Source: Nitrospirota bacterium (GTDB lineage Bacteria > Nitrospinota_A > UBA7883). From it: a DNA stretch of 6,845 nucleotides. The DNA lies in the NCBI GenBank assembly GCA_011052055.1, contig DRJW01000110.1:1-6845 (forward strand), written 5' to 3'. The notes under the pieces were generated by a model, which was not told the DNA's origin, ran no database searches, and worked only from the letters and a program-made list of their open reading frames with translations. Shown here in pieces: positions 1-6,289 of the stretch; the first letter of the stretch is position 1, and each line of letters opens with the position of its first letter. The position numbers and the translations under genes are program-made.

Positions 1-6
1 ACGAAA

Positions 7-36
7 GCGCTTTTTAGAGGTTCCCTAAAGCGAGCG
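7..36 (-). repeat. Imperfect inverted repeat downstream of ligA (possible weak terminator)
   Basis: Bases 8-17 (CGCTTTTTAG) can pair with 25-32 (CTAAAGCG) to make an 8-bp stem with a two-base bulge and a 7-base loop. It lies about 35 bases past the ligA stop, where a terminator would be expected. No run of T follows on the minus strand, so it does not look like a standard intrinsic terminator. The rest of the 67-base stretch before ligA shows nothing else that I can name. It could equally be the edge of a dispersed repeat, which the window boundary hides. Confidence 0.3.
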
Positions 37-67
37 CCGTTATATTTGGGTAGCGGTTGGGCGTTTG

Positions 68-2167
68 TTACTTTTCAGGCAGAAGCTCTAAAAACTCTTT
101 TTCACTTAATATTTTGACCTCATACTTTTTTGCTTTTGCCAACTTCGAGCCTGGTTTTGAGCCTGCCACCAGATAATCTGTTTTTGTCGTCACCGACAAG
201 GTTGTCTTGCCTCCATAAAATTCTATTTCCGATTTCGCCTCTTTTCTTTTCATTGAAGCCATCGTTCCGGTCAAGACAAAAACCTTACCGGCAAAAGGCC
301 GGAATTGAGCCGCCCGAATTATCGCTTTGGTTAATACTCCAGCGTCTTTTAGTTTTCCAATAAGCGCGATATTCTCTTTTTGAGCAAAAAACGAGGCCAC
401 ACTTTCAGCGACCCTGGGCCCTATTTCATGGACTTCTTTTAACTCGCTCTCAGGCTCTTTGATAATCTTGTCAATCGATTTATATTTTTCCGCCAGAAAT
501 TTCGCCGTTTTTTCACCCACATATCTGATCCCAAGAGCGAAAAGAAGCCGCTCCAGGCCGCGATTCTTGCTCTCTTCAATTGCTTTGACAATGTTTTTCG
601 CCGACTTTTCTTTGATCTTTTCGAGTCCGATCAAATCGTTTATTGACAGGGTGAACAGATCAGCGGCGTCATGAATCAATTCTTTATCGAGTAACTGGTC
701 AACCAGAGCCGGCCCCACATGCTCAATATTCATGGCGTTTCTTGAAGCGAAATGAATGAGCCGCCCGCGCGCTTGGGCGGGGCAAGCGGCGTTTTCGCAC
801 CGGGCCACTTTTTCCTCTTCTGGCGAGACATCCTTGCTTTTTATCGCCCTGACTTTGCCTTTATTTTTTGTATATGTCACCGTTTCCTTTGCTGGCCGCA
901 CTATGTTCGCTCCGCATACCGGGCATATTTTTGGCATTAAAAATACTTTTTCTTTGCCGGATCGCTTTGTCGTAACCACTTTTACGACACGCGGTATGAT
1001 CTCGCCCGCCTTTTCGACAAAAACAGTATCCCCGATCCTTATATCTTTCCTTTTTATTTCATCCTCGTTATGTAGCGTCGCTCGTGACACTGTAGAGCCT
1101 GAGATTTCTACCGGCTCCAATATCGCCACCGGTGTGATGGCGCCGGTGCGGCCCACCTGCGCGACTATATCGCGCACAACGGTTGTCGCCTGTTTCGCTG
1201 AATATTTATACGCTACCGCCCAGCGCGGAAATTTGCTGGTGAAGCCCAGTAACCTTTGGCGCTGGTATGAGTTTACCTTTATCACAATACCGTCTATTTC
1301 GTATGGCAGATTTTCTTTTTGAGCTTCAAAATCCGCTATTACTTTTTTCACTTCTTCGAGGCTGTGGCAAAGCTGAATATAAGGAACATGAAATCCGAGC
1401 GATTTTAAAAGCTCCATAGACTCATATTGCGATGACGCTTTTGCGTAACCGGTGGGACGGCCTATCTTATCTGTCACAATTAGATTGTAGACGAACATTG
1501 CGAGCGGTATTTTCGCCGTGATGGACGAGTCGAGAAGCCGCAACGATCCGGCGGCGCAGTTTCTGGGATTGGCGAAAAGCGGCTGGCCCTCTTTTGCGCG
1601 CCGGGCGTTGATGGCGGCGAAAGCTTTACGGGAAAGATAAACCTCGCCGCGAACCTCGAATCGCTCCAGTCCGGCGGTTTTTGGCGCTTTCAAAGGAACG
1701 GAGCGGATCGTTTTAAGATTTAGAGTTACATCCTCGCCAACTATCCCGTCGCCCCGTGTGGCCCCCTGAGCAAAGATTCCATCCTCATACACCAAAGATA
1801 CGCCAAGCCCGTCTATTTTCTGCTCCACGGTATATTCGAAAGTCTCCTCGCCCAGGTTTTTAGCAACGCGCTCGTGGAATTTTTCAAGCTCTTCGATGTT
1901 ATATGTGTTGTCTAAAGAGAGCATCGGCGCGTTCGGATTATGCGTTACCGGAGCAAGCTTAATGGCCACGGCTCCGCCGACCCGTTGTGAAGGAGAGTCT
2001 TTTGTTACAAGGCCGGGATTGGATTTTTCCAGCTCTATAAGCTCACACATCAGCGCGTCGAACTCCGAGTCGGAAACCTCCGGGTTGTCTTCGACGTAGT
2101 AGAGCCGCTCATGCCGGCGTATTTTGTCGCGCAGGCGCTCAAGCTGTCTGGTCGTAGAATTGGCCAC
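68..2167 (-). CDS. ligA: NAD-dependent DNA ligase LigA
   Basis: This enzyme seals nicks in duplex DNA with NAD+ as AMP donor, in replication and repair in the cytoplasm. The 699-residue protein has the full family layout. An N-terminal Ia/adenylation region carries the catalytic motif K117-I-D-G, then RGDG (138-141), RGEVYL (173-178), EIDGIVIKV (290-298) and VAYKY (318-322). An OB fold (about 325-400) and a four-cysteine zinc finger (C415, C418, C457, C462) follow, then helix-hairpin-helix repeats (about 480-600) and a C-terminal BRCT domain (about 624-699). It is slightly longer than E. coli LigA (671), mainly because the zinc finger contains about 24 extra, mostly charged residues between the two cysteine pairs. 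The start is GTG: an in-frame TAG lies just upstream, and the N-terminus aligns closely with E. coli LigA. The AGAAGG upstream is only 2 bases from the GTG, which is unusually close. It lies 22 bases after the small zinc-protein gene and is probably cotranscribed with it. Confidence 0.98.
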   Translation of the reverse strand: MANSTTRQLERLRDKIRRHERLYYVEDNPEVSDSEFDALMCELIELEKSNPGLVTKDSPSQRVGGAVAIKLAPVTHNPNAPMLSLDNTYNIEELEKFHERVAKNLGEETFEYTVEQKIDGLGVSLVYEDGIFAQGATRGDGIVGEDVTLNLKTIRSVPLKAPKTAGLERFEVRGEVYLSRKAFAAINARRAKEGQPLFANPRNCAAGSLRLLDSSITAKIPLAMFVYNLIVTDKIGRPTGYAKASSQYESMELLKSLGFHVPYIQLCHSLEEVKKVIADFEAQKENLPYEIDGIVIKVNSYQRQRLLGFTSKFPRWAVAYKYSAKQATTVVRDIVAQVGRTGAITPVAILEPVEISGSTVSRATLHNEDEIKRKDIRIGDTVFVEKAGEIIPRVVKVVTTKRSGKEKVFLMPKICPVCGANIVRPAKETVTYTKNKGKVRAIKSKDVSPEEEKVARCENAACPAQARGRLIHFASRNAMNIEHVGPALVDQLLDKELIHDAADLFTLSINDLIGLEKIKEKSAKNIVKAIEESKNRGLERLLFALGIRYVGEKTAKFLAEKYKSIDKIIKEPESELKEVHEIGPRVAESVASFFAQKENIALIGKLKDAGVLTKAIIRAAQFRPFAGKVFVLTGTMASMKRKEAKSEIEFYGGKTTLSVTTKTDYLVAGSKPGSKLAKAKKYEVKILSEKEFLELLPEK

Positions 2168-2189
2168 GGCCTTCTATTAAGGTTTGACC

Positions 2190-2438
2190 CTATCCGGATT
2201 CGTCCGTCAGCCGGATAAAATCGACAAAAGGAAGGATTTTTTCGATATGCTCCGGTGTCAGGCTGTCGTCGGGTGTCATTTCGATATGGTCAATTTCGAT
2301 GCTTTCATAATGACCGTTCCAGCAATGCAGTGTGTTGACCCTGTTCCCCTCCCAGTCGATGACCCGCGAAAAATAAACCGGGCCTTCGCAAATGGCGCAA
2401 CAGCCTGTCAACACATCGAACCGTAATACGTGGTTCAT
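2190..2438 (-). CDS. Small predicted zinc-binding protein, function unknown
   Basis: This 82-residue protein has C14-x2-C17 and, after about 20 residues, C39-x3-H43 (with H38 adjacent). The pattern is that of a compact zinc knuckle or ribbon with one histidine ligand. The stretch between the pairs is predicted beta (VYFSRVIDWEG, then NTLHC). The acidic C-terminal half includes a likely helix (LTPEHIEKILPFVDFIRL). There is no signal peptide or membrane segment, so it is probably cytoplasmic. I do not recognise a named family. Small CxxC proteins of this kind are often annotated as hypothetical or zinc-ribbon proteins. The ATG start has only an A/T-rich leader and no clear ribosome binding site. 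Support for a real gene comes from the metal-ligand pattern, the strong promoter just upstream and the tight 22-base spacing to ligA. The overlapping plus-strand frame has no such support. Function is not inferred beyond probable metal binding. Confidence 0.75.
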   Translation of the reverse strand: MNHVLRFDVLTGCCAICEGPVYFSRVIDWEGNRVNTLHCWNGHYESIEIDHIEMTPDDSLTPEHIEKILPFVDFIRLTDESG

Positions 2439-2481
2439 ATTTTATTTCTAAAAGAGTAAAACTACAAAGTTAAGGAATGCG

Positions 2482-2490
2482 ATTATACCA
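2482..2490 (-). promoter_or_regulatory. Extended -10 promoter for the zinc-protein/ligA unit
   Basis: On the minus strand this reads TGGTATAAT: a perfect TATAAT hexamer preceded by the TGn extension that lets sigma-70-type polymerase work with a poor -35. No TTGACA-like element lies 16-18 bases upstream; the palindrome at 2500-2515 occupies that place. Initiation would be expected near 2475-2478, giving a leader of about 37-40 bases before the ATG at 2438. Its position in the only sizeable intergenic gap, facing the downstream genes, supports it. No transcript evidence is available. Confidence 0.7.
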
Positions 2491-2499
2491 TGTCATAAA

Positions 2500-2515
2500 T
2501 AAAATCCGGATTTTA
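2500..2515. promoter_or_regulatory. Perfect 16-bp palindrome at the -35 position (candidate operator)
   Basis: TAAAATCCGGATTTTA is perfectly self-complementary, starts one base after the purQ stop codon, and covers the region where the -35 box of the downstream promoter would sit. A dimeric regulator binding here could block or assist polymerase. As an RNA hairpin it would have at best a 6-bp A/U stem with a CCGG loop and no proper U-run, so it is a poor terminator for the pur operon. The core ATCCGGAT also occurs at 2192-2199. The regulator, if any, is unknown. Confidence 0.45.
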
Positions 2516-2516
2516 C

Positions 2517-3212
2517 TTACACCGTGGCAAGGTACGAAATCATGGATTGAAAAATCTTGAGGCCATCCACGCCGCCGATTATTTCTTCGCACACCCGCTC
2601 CGGGTGGGGCATCATTCCGGCCACGTTGCGCCCCGCCGACACAACGCCCGCTATATTATCTATAGAGCCGTTCGGGTTGGTTTTATCGGATGGCTGTCCG
2701 GAAGGATCGCAATAACGAAACAGCACTCTGTCGTCATCCTCCAGGCTTTCAAGAGTATTTTGATCGGCAACGTACCGTCCCTCCATATGGGCGACAGGAA
2801 CGCCAAGAACTTCTCCTTTGTCTATGTCATGCGTTAAAAACGAATCGGAGGTTTCTGTTTTTATATATATATTTTTGCATACAAACTTCATCGAAACGTT
2901 TCGCATTAAAGCGCCCGGAAGAAGGCCCGCTTCGGTGAGGATCTGGAAGCCGTTACAAATGCCGAGCACCGGCCCTCCCTCGTTCGCGAACTTGGTCACG
3001 GCGTCCATTACCGGCGAGAACCTCGCGATAGCTCCCGCCCGCAGATAGTCGCCGTATGAAAACCCTCCAGGCAGTATCACGATGTCGAATCCGGCGAGGG
3101 AATTTTCCTGATACCAGACATATTCGGCCTGGTGGCCCAGGGCGCCGGTGATGGCGTAATGGCAATCGTGATCGCAATTTGAGCCGGGAAACTCGATAAT
3201 GGCGAACTTCAT
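2517..3212 (-). CDS. purQ: Phosphoribosylformylglycinamidine synthase subunit PurQ (glutaminase)
   Basis: PurQ is the class I glutamine amidotransferase subunit of FGAM synthetase. It releases ammonia from glutamine and passes it to PurL for step 4 of purine synthesis; PurS bridges the complex. The 231-residue product has the glutaminase nucleophile elbow GICNGFQ with C86, the oxyanion region LPGGFSYGDYLRAGA (47-61), and the H203/E205 pair in MMPHPERV. Length matches the family (about 227). The frame stays open 19 codons further upstream to a GTG at 3269, but the family N-terminus (MKFAIIEFPGSNCD) starts at 3212. That ATG overlaps the purS stop as ATGA, indicating translational coupling. No clear ribosome binding site is visible. 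An alternating (TA)5 run at 2862-2871 lies inside the gene and is read in frame as an ordinary coding stretch. purL is not the next gene. Confidence 0.97.
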   Translation of the reverse strand: MKFAIIEFPGSNCDHDCHYAITGALGHQAEYVWYQENSLAGFDIVILPGGFSYGDYLRAGAIARFSPVMDAVTKFANEGGPVLGICNGFQILTEAGLLPGALMRNVSMKFVCKNIYIKTETSDSFLTHDIDKGEVLGVPVAHMEGRYVADQNTLESLEDDDRVLFRYCDPSGQPSDKTNPNGSIDNIAGVVSAGRNVAGMMPHPERVCEEIIGGVDGLKIFQSMISYLATV

Positions 3213-3451
3213 TTCAAAAGTTTGATATCGTAATCCTCGGTAACCGGGTTGGCCAGCAGTTTGTCGCACATTTTTGTCACTATCTTCATCGCGGCCACTT
3301 CGTCATCCTCGTCGAGCTCTATTTCTATAAGCTTGCCGACACGGACATCTGTTATCTGCCGTCCGTTCATCGACAACAGGGCATGGCGCACCGCCTGACC
3401 CTGGGTATCGAGAATCCCCGGTTTTAAAGTTACTGTTACGCTGGCTTTCAT
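3209..3451 (-). CDS. purS: Phosphoribosylformylglycinamidine synthase subunit PurS
   Basis: PurS is the small dimeric subunit that holds PurQ and the small form of PurL together in the FGAM synthetase complex of bacteria lacking the single-chain enzyme. The 80-residue product shows the family's beta-alpha-beta layout and signature: a V-x-V-x-L-K-P-G-I-L-D-T-Q-G-Q-A-V segment near the N-terminus, then VRVGKLIEIELDEDD, and NPVTEDYDI near the end. A GTG at 3469 would extend it by six residues into purC. I chose the ATG at 3451 because it gives the usual N-terminus and a 7-base gap after purC. The ribosome binding site is weak (AAAAAGCGA), so coupling to purC translation is likely. Its stop overlaps the purQ start by four bases, which fits equal production of the two subunits. 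Confidence 0.95.
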   Translation of the reverse strand: MKASVTVTLKPGILDTQGQAVRHALLSMNGRQITDVRVGKLIEIELDEDDEVAAMKIVTKMCDKLLANPVTEDYDIKLLK

Positions 3452-3458
3452 TCGCTTT

Positions 3459-4190
3459 TTACGACACACTCAGCGCCCTTCGGCGCACTTCCTCGTAAGT
3501 CTCCGGCTCCTTTCCCAAATCCTGGCGGAACCGATCCTTGTCAAGTATATCACCGGTCTCCTTGTCCCAGAGGCGGCATCCGTCCGGACTGATTTCGTCA
3601 GCCAGCAAAATCTCATCGCCGCTTCTGCCGAACTCAAGTTTGTAATCCACAAGCGTGATACCTATTTTGTCGAAAAACGCTTTTAGCCAGTCGTTTATTT
3701 TATATGCCTCTTTTTGAACATGATCCATCTCATCGTCTTTAGCAAGATGAAAAATTCTTATATGGTTTCTGTTAATCATGGGATCGCCGAGGGCGTCGTC
3801 TTTATAGTAATACTCTACGATCGGCTCCGGCAAAACCTCGCCGGTTTCCCGCCCCATGCGCTTGGCCAGCGAGCCGGCCACCACATTTCGCACAACGACT
3901 TCCACCGGGATTATCTCTACTCTTTTAACCAGCATCTCTCTTTCGGAAAGTTTTTCGATAAAATGGGTGCGAATATCATCTTTTTCCATCAAGGAAAAAA
4001 TATGCGATGAGATATCGTTGTTGCAGACGCCTTTATTGACAATTGTCCCTTTCTTTTTGCCGTTAAAGGCCGTGGCGTCGTCTTTAAAATACTGTATCAG
4101 CACGTCTGTGGCGGACGTAAGATAGATAATCTTCGCCTTGCCTTCATGCATGACATCCTCCCGGACAATTTCTGCTGGAGCCTCGCTCAT
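3459..4190 (-). CDS. purC: SAICAR synthetase PurC
   Basis: PurC (phosphoribosylaminoimidazole-succinocarboxamide synthase) joins aspartate to CAIR using ATP, in the purine pathway. The 243-residue protein is of normal bacterial length. Visible motifs are the nucleotide-binding HEGKAKIIY (15-23), FKDDATAFNGKKKG (35-48), the VVVRNVVAGSLAKR signature (98-111), KLEFGR (184-189) and LADEISPDGCRLWD (196-209), which carries the conserved acidic residues for metal and substrate. The ATG lies 6 bases after the purB stop. A GAGG ribosome binding site at 4202-4205 lies in the last purB codons, 11 bases from the ATG. The first 13 residues before the conserved block are a little longer than in some homologues. 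Its product, SAICAR, is the substrate of PurB encoded just upstream. Confidence 0.98.
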   Translation of the reverse strand: MSEAPAEIVREDVMHEGKAKIIYLTSATDVLIQYFKDDATAFNGKKKGTIVNKGVCNNDISSHIFSLMEKDDIRTHFIEKLSEREMLVKRVEIIPVEVVVRNVVAGSLAKRMGRETGEVLPEPIVEYYYKDDALGDPMINRNHIRIFHLAKDDEMDHVQKEAYKINDWLKAFFDKIGITLVDYKLEFGRSGDEILLADEISPDGCRLWDKETGDILDKDRFRQDLGKEPETYEEVRRRALSVS

Positions 4191-4196
4191 TTGGCT

Positions 4197-5492
4197 TTAA
4201 TCCTCAAAAACTTTGTTGAAAATATGATCGACATGTCTGAGATGATATGTCAAATCAAACGATTCTTCAATCTGCTCTTTAGTGAGAGTTCCTCTGACTT
4301 TCGGCTCCGCCAAAAGAAGGTCTAAAAACTGCTCTTTTTCTTTCCAGCATTTCATAGCCGTCCGCTGGACAACCTGGTAGGCGTCTTCGCGTTTCATGCC
4401 GGCCAGGGCCAGGTCGAGCAGGATTTTCTGGGAAAAAATGAGACCGTTTGTTTTTTCAATATTTTCCAGCATGTTGTCTGGAAGCACGTTGAGTTTGTCG
4501 AGCAGGCGGTCGAGCTTATAAAGCATAGTGTCGATAAGAATGGTCGAGTCGGGGGTCGTTATCCTCTCCACAGAAGAGTGGGAGATATCCCTCTCATGCC
4601 ACAGGGGCACATTGTCGAGCGCGGCGTTTATATTACCTTTGACAACCCTGGCGAGCCCGGTGATGTTTTCCGCCGTGATCGGGTTTTTCTTATGCGGCAT
4701 GGCCGAGGAGCCTTTCTGTCTCTCATGGAAATACTCTTCAGCCTCCATCACCTCGGTTCGTTGAAGATGCCTCAGCTCCACCGCTATCTTCTCTATGCTG
4801 GCGGCCAGGATTCCCATGGCGCACATATACTCCGCGTGCCGGTCGCGCTGAAGCACTTGCGTGGATATGGGCGCCGGTTTAAGTCCCAGCTTTTCGCAAA
4901 CGTACTCTTCGATTTTTGGAGTCACATTGGCGTATGTGCCCACCGCGCCAGACAGCTTGCCGACACGGACTGTTTCCCTTGCGCTCTTCATTCTTTGCTT
5001 GTTGCGCTCCATATCGGCGTACCATAGGGCCAGTTTCAGCCCGAAAGTCGTCAACTCCGCGTGAATGCCGTGGGATCTGCCGACGCAGACCGTCTCCTTG
5101 AACTCATATGCGCGGCGTTTCAAGGTCTTCATGGTTTTATCTATCCCGGCCAGCATGATATCGCTCGCCTCCACCATCAAGACAGACAGCGCCGTGTCCA
5201 CGATGTCCGAGGAAGTAAGCCCCAGGTGTATGAAACGTGAATCAGGCCCCACGTTTTCCGCGACACTGGTCAAAAAAGCTATTACGTCATGATGGGTCTC
5301 GGCCTCGATTTCTTCGATCCGTTTTATGTCGAAACCGGCTTTCCACCGTATGGTACGAAGCGATTCATGGGGGATCACTCCCTCCCCGGCCCACGCCTCG
5401 CACGCCAAAAGCTCGATTTTCAGCCATACGCTGTATTTATTCTCCAGCGCCCAGACTCTATCCATTTCAGGACGGGTGTATCTTGGTATCAA
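4197..5492 (-). CDS. purB: Adenylosuccinate lyase PurB
   Basis: PurB is a fumarase/aspartase-superfamily homotetramer. It eliminates fumarate from SAICAR to give AICAR, and from adenylosuccinate to give AMP, so it acts twice in purine synthesis. The protein is 431 residues when started at the TTG at 5492, the same length as I recall for B. subtilis PurB. With this start the expected catalytic residues fall at H68 (in ETHHDV) and H141 (in GRSHGIHAE), and the superfamily signature GSSAMPHKKNP is at 261-271. Also seen are HLGLTSSDIVDTAL (89-102) and the C-terminal LTYHLRHVD region. A longer frame reaches an ATG at 5567, but that would overlap the preceding gene by 49 bases and add an N-terminus foreign to the family. 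The TTG gives the classic (M)IPRYTRPEM. An AGGGA ribosome binding site precedes it. It lies 26 bases after the hydrolase gene. Confidence 0.97.
   Translation of the reverse strand: MIPRYTRPEMDRVWALENKYSVWLKIELLACEAWAGEGVIPHESLRTIRWKAGFDIKRIEEIEAETHHDVIAFLTSVAENVGPDSRFIHLGLTSSDIVDTALSVLMVEASDIMLAGIDKTMKTLKRRAYEFKETVCVGRSHGIHAELTTFGLKLALWYADMERNKQRMKSARETVRVGKLSGAVGTYANVTPKIEEYVCEKLGLKPAPISTQVLQRDRHAEYMCAMGILAASIEKIAVELRHLQRTEVMEAEEYFHERQKGSSAMPHKKNPITAENITGLARVVKGNINAALDNVPLWHERDISHSSVERITTPDSTILIDTMLYKLDRLLDKLNVLPDNMLENIEKTNGLIFSQKILLDLALAGMKREDAYQVVQRTAMKCWKEKEQFLDLLLAEPKVRGTLTKEQIEESFDLTYHLRHVDHIFNKVFED
4202..4205 (-). promoter_or_regulatory. Ribosome binding site of purC inside the purB 3' end
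   Basis: The minus strand reads GAGG within the final Glu-Asp codons of purB, 11 bases before the purC ATG at 4190. The spacing is at the long end of the normal range. It supports the chosen purC start and implies that ribosomes ending purB translation uncover or reach the purC site. Confidence 0.55.
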
Positions 5493-5496
5493 CGTT

Positions 5497-5510
5497 TTTC
5501 CCTTTTTTTT
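5497..5510 (-). promoter_or_regulatory. Ribosome binding site and A8 tract deciding the purB TTG start
   Basis: The minus strand reads eight A residues (5503-5510), then GGGA (5499-5502), six bases before the TTG at 5492. The GGGA at near-ideal spacing is the best reason, besides homology, for choosing the TTG. An A-rich run just upstream of a ribosome binding site commonly helps translation, which could compensate for a weak TTG start. No promoter-like hexamers are evident in this 26-base gap. Confidence 0.6.
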
Positions 5511-5518
5511 GTTTAAAA

Positions 5519-6289
5519 CTATTTTACTGTAATCATGCCGCCAGGCGTATCCTGCGAGGCGACGCAAAACGGCGTCCCGCCCTGCTCCAGGACTGATCGG
5601 GCCGTAACATCCACCAGATGCGGATTGTTGTTCGTTTTTGAAAGGTGCGCGAAAGTGACGCCCTGCAAATCTGAATGCAATATGTTTCCGACCAACTCCG
5701 CGCTTGCCTCGTTGGAAAGATGGCCGGAGCGCGACGCGATGCGCTGTTTAAGCGCCCACGGATAAGGGCCAGCTTTTAGCACCTCAGGATCGTGGTTTGA
5801 TTCTATCACCAGATAATCGACCCCCTTAAGTTTTTCCTTTATCAGCGTTGTCACATAGCCCGAATCGGTTACAAAACCCAATCTTGTGGCGTCATGCTCA
5901 AATACAAACGCGCATGGATCGGCGCAGTCGTGGGATATGGAAAAAGGGTTTACGCTGATGCCGTTGAGCGCAAAAGTGGAGCCGGTCTCAAAATTTATCA
6001 GCTGTTTGATCTCGCCTATAACGTTTTTTATTTTGGAGTAGGTCGGCGAGTTGATATAGACGGGGATGTCGAGCTTCCTTGAGACCACACCTGCGCCTTT
6101 AACATGGTCGCTATGCTCGTGGGATATGACTATCCCTCGCAGATCGCCGGGATCAAGGCCGACCTCTTTCATTCTTCTGAATATCTCCTTGGCGGAAAAT
6201 CCGGCGTCGAGCAAAAGAGCGCTTTGCCCGTCGCTTATATACGAGCAGTTGCCCGACGAGCCGGAGCCTAAAACGCAAAGTTGTATCAT
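5519..6289 (-). CDS. YycJ/WalJ-type metallo-beta-lactamase-fold hydrolase
   Basis: This is a 256-residue protein with the metallo-beta-lactamase fold of the YycJ/WalJ family, predicted cytoplasmic metal-dependent hydrolases or nucleases. The start, MIQLCVLGSGSSGN, is the family's usual first strand and loop. The metal-binding motif HEHSDH is at 57-62. Further candidate ligands are H120 (SISHDCADP), D142 (VTDSGY), the N-H-D at 165-167, and H190 in SGHLSN. These features separate it from glyoxalase II and RNase J types. In Firmicutes the relative is linked to WalRK cell-wall signalling and has been proposed to act on DNA. That link cannot be carried over here, since no walR or walK is nearby. 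The ATG overlaps the preceding gene's stop as ATGA (6286-6289). It precedes purB by 26 bases and is probably in the same transcript. The exact substrate is unknown. Confidence 0.93.
   Translation of the reverse strand: MIQLCVLGSGSSGNCSYISDGQSALLLDAGFSAKEIFRRMKEVGLDPGDLRGIVISHEHSDHVKGAGVVSRKLDIPVYINSPTYSKIKNVIGEIKQLINFETGSTFALNGISVNPFSISHDCADPCAFVFEHDATRLGFVTDSGYVTTLIKEKLKGVDYLVIESNHDPEVLKAGPYPWALKQRIASRSGHLSNEASAELVGNILHSDLQGVTFAHLSKTNNNPHLVDVTARSVLEQGGTPFCVASQDTPGGMITVK

Noticed and set aside
812..889. LigA zinc-finger insertion as a frameshift or sequencing artefact
   Set aside because: The frame is intact on both sides with all four cysteines present, and the inserted residues have composition like the rest of the protein.
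756..1322. Plus-strand open frame of 188 codons opposite ligA
   Set aside because: It lies fully antisense to conserved ligA domains, has no recognisable motif or ribosome binding site, and its serine/phenylalanine-rich composition is what an opposite-strand frame of a lysine-rich protein yields.
2184..2426. Plus-strand open frame opposite the small zinc-binding protein
   Set aside because: Of the two overlapping frames, the minus-strand one has the paired metal ligands, the promoter and operon spacing to ligA. The plus-strand one has none.
2500..2515. Palindrome after purQ as an intrinsic terminator
   Set aside because: The folded stem would be A/U only with a 4-base CCGG loop and is followed by TTTATG rather than a T-run. 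Its place at the -35 of a good promoter makes an operator the better reading.
3213..3269. 19-residue N-terminal extension of purQ from a GTG
   Set aside because: It would lie inside purS, is not part of the PurQ family, and the ATG at 3212 gives an ATGA overlap and the usual N-terminus.
3452..3469. Six-residue N-terminal extension of purS from a GTG
   Set aside because: It overlaps the purC end and adds residues before the standard beta strand. The ATG at 3451 fits better.
4578..5027. Plus-strand open frame of 149 codons opposite purB
   Set aside because: It is antisense to the catalytic core of purB, including the signature loop, and shows no family features. It is a shadow of coding bias.
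5493..5567. 25-residue N-terminal extension of purB from an ATG
   Set aside because: It overlaps the hydrolase gene by 49 bases and does not match PurB. The TTG at 5492 gives the family start and a ribosome binding site.
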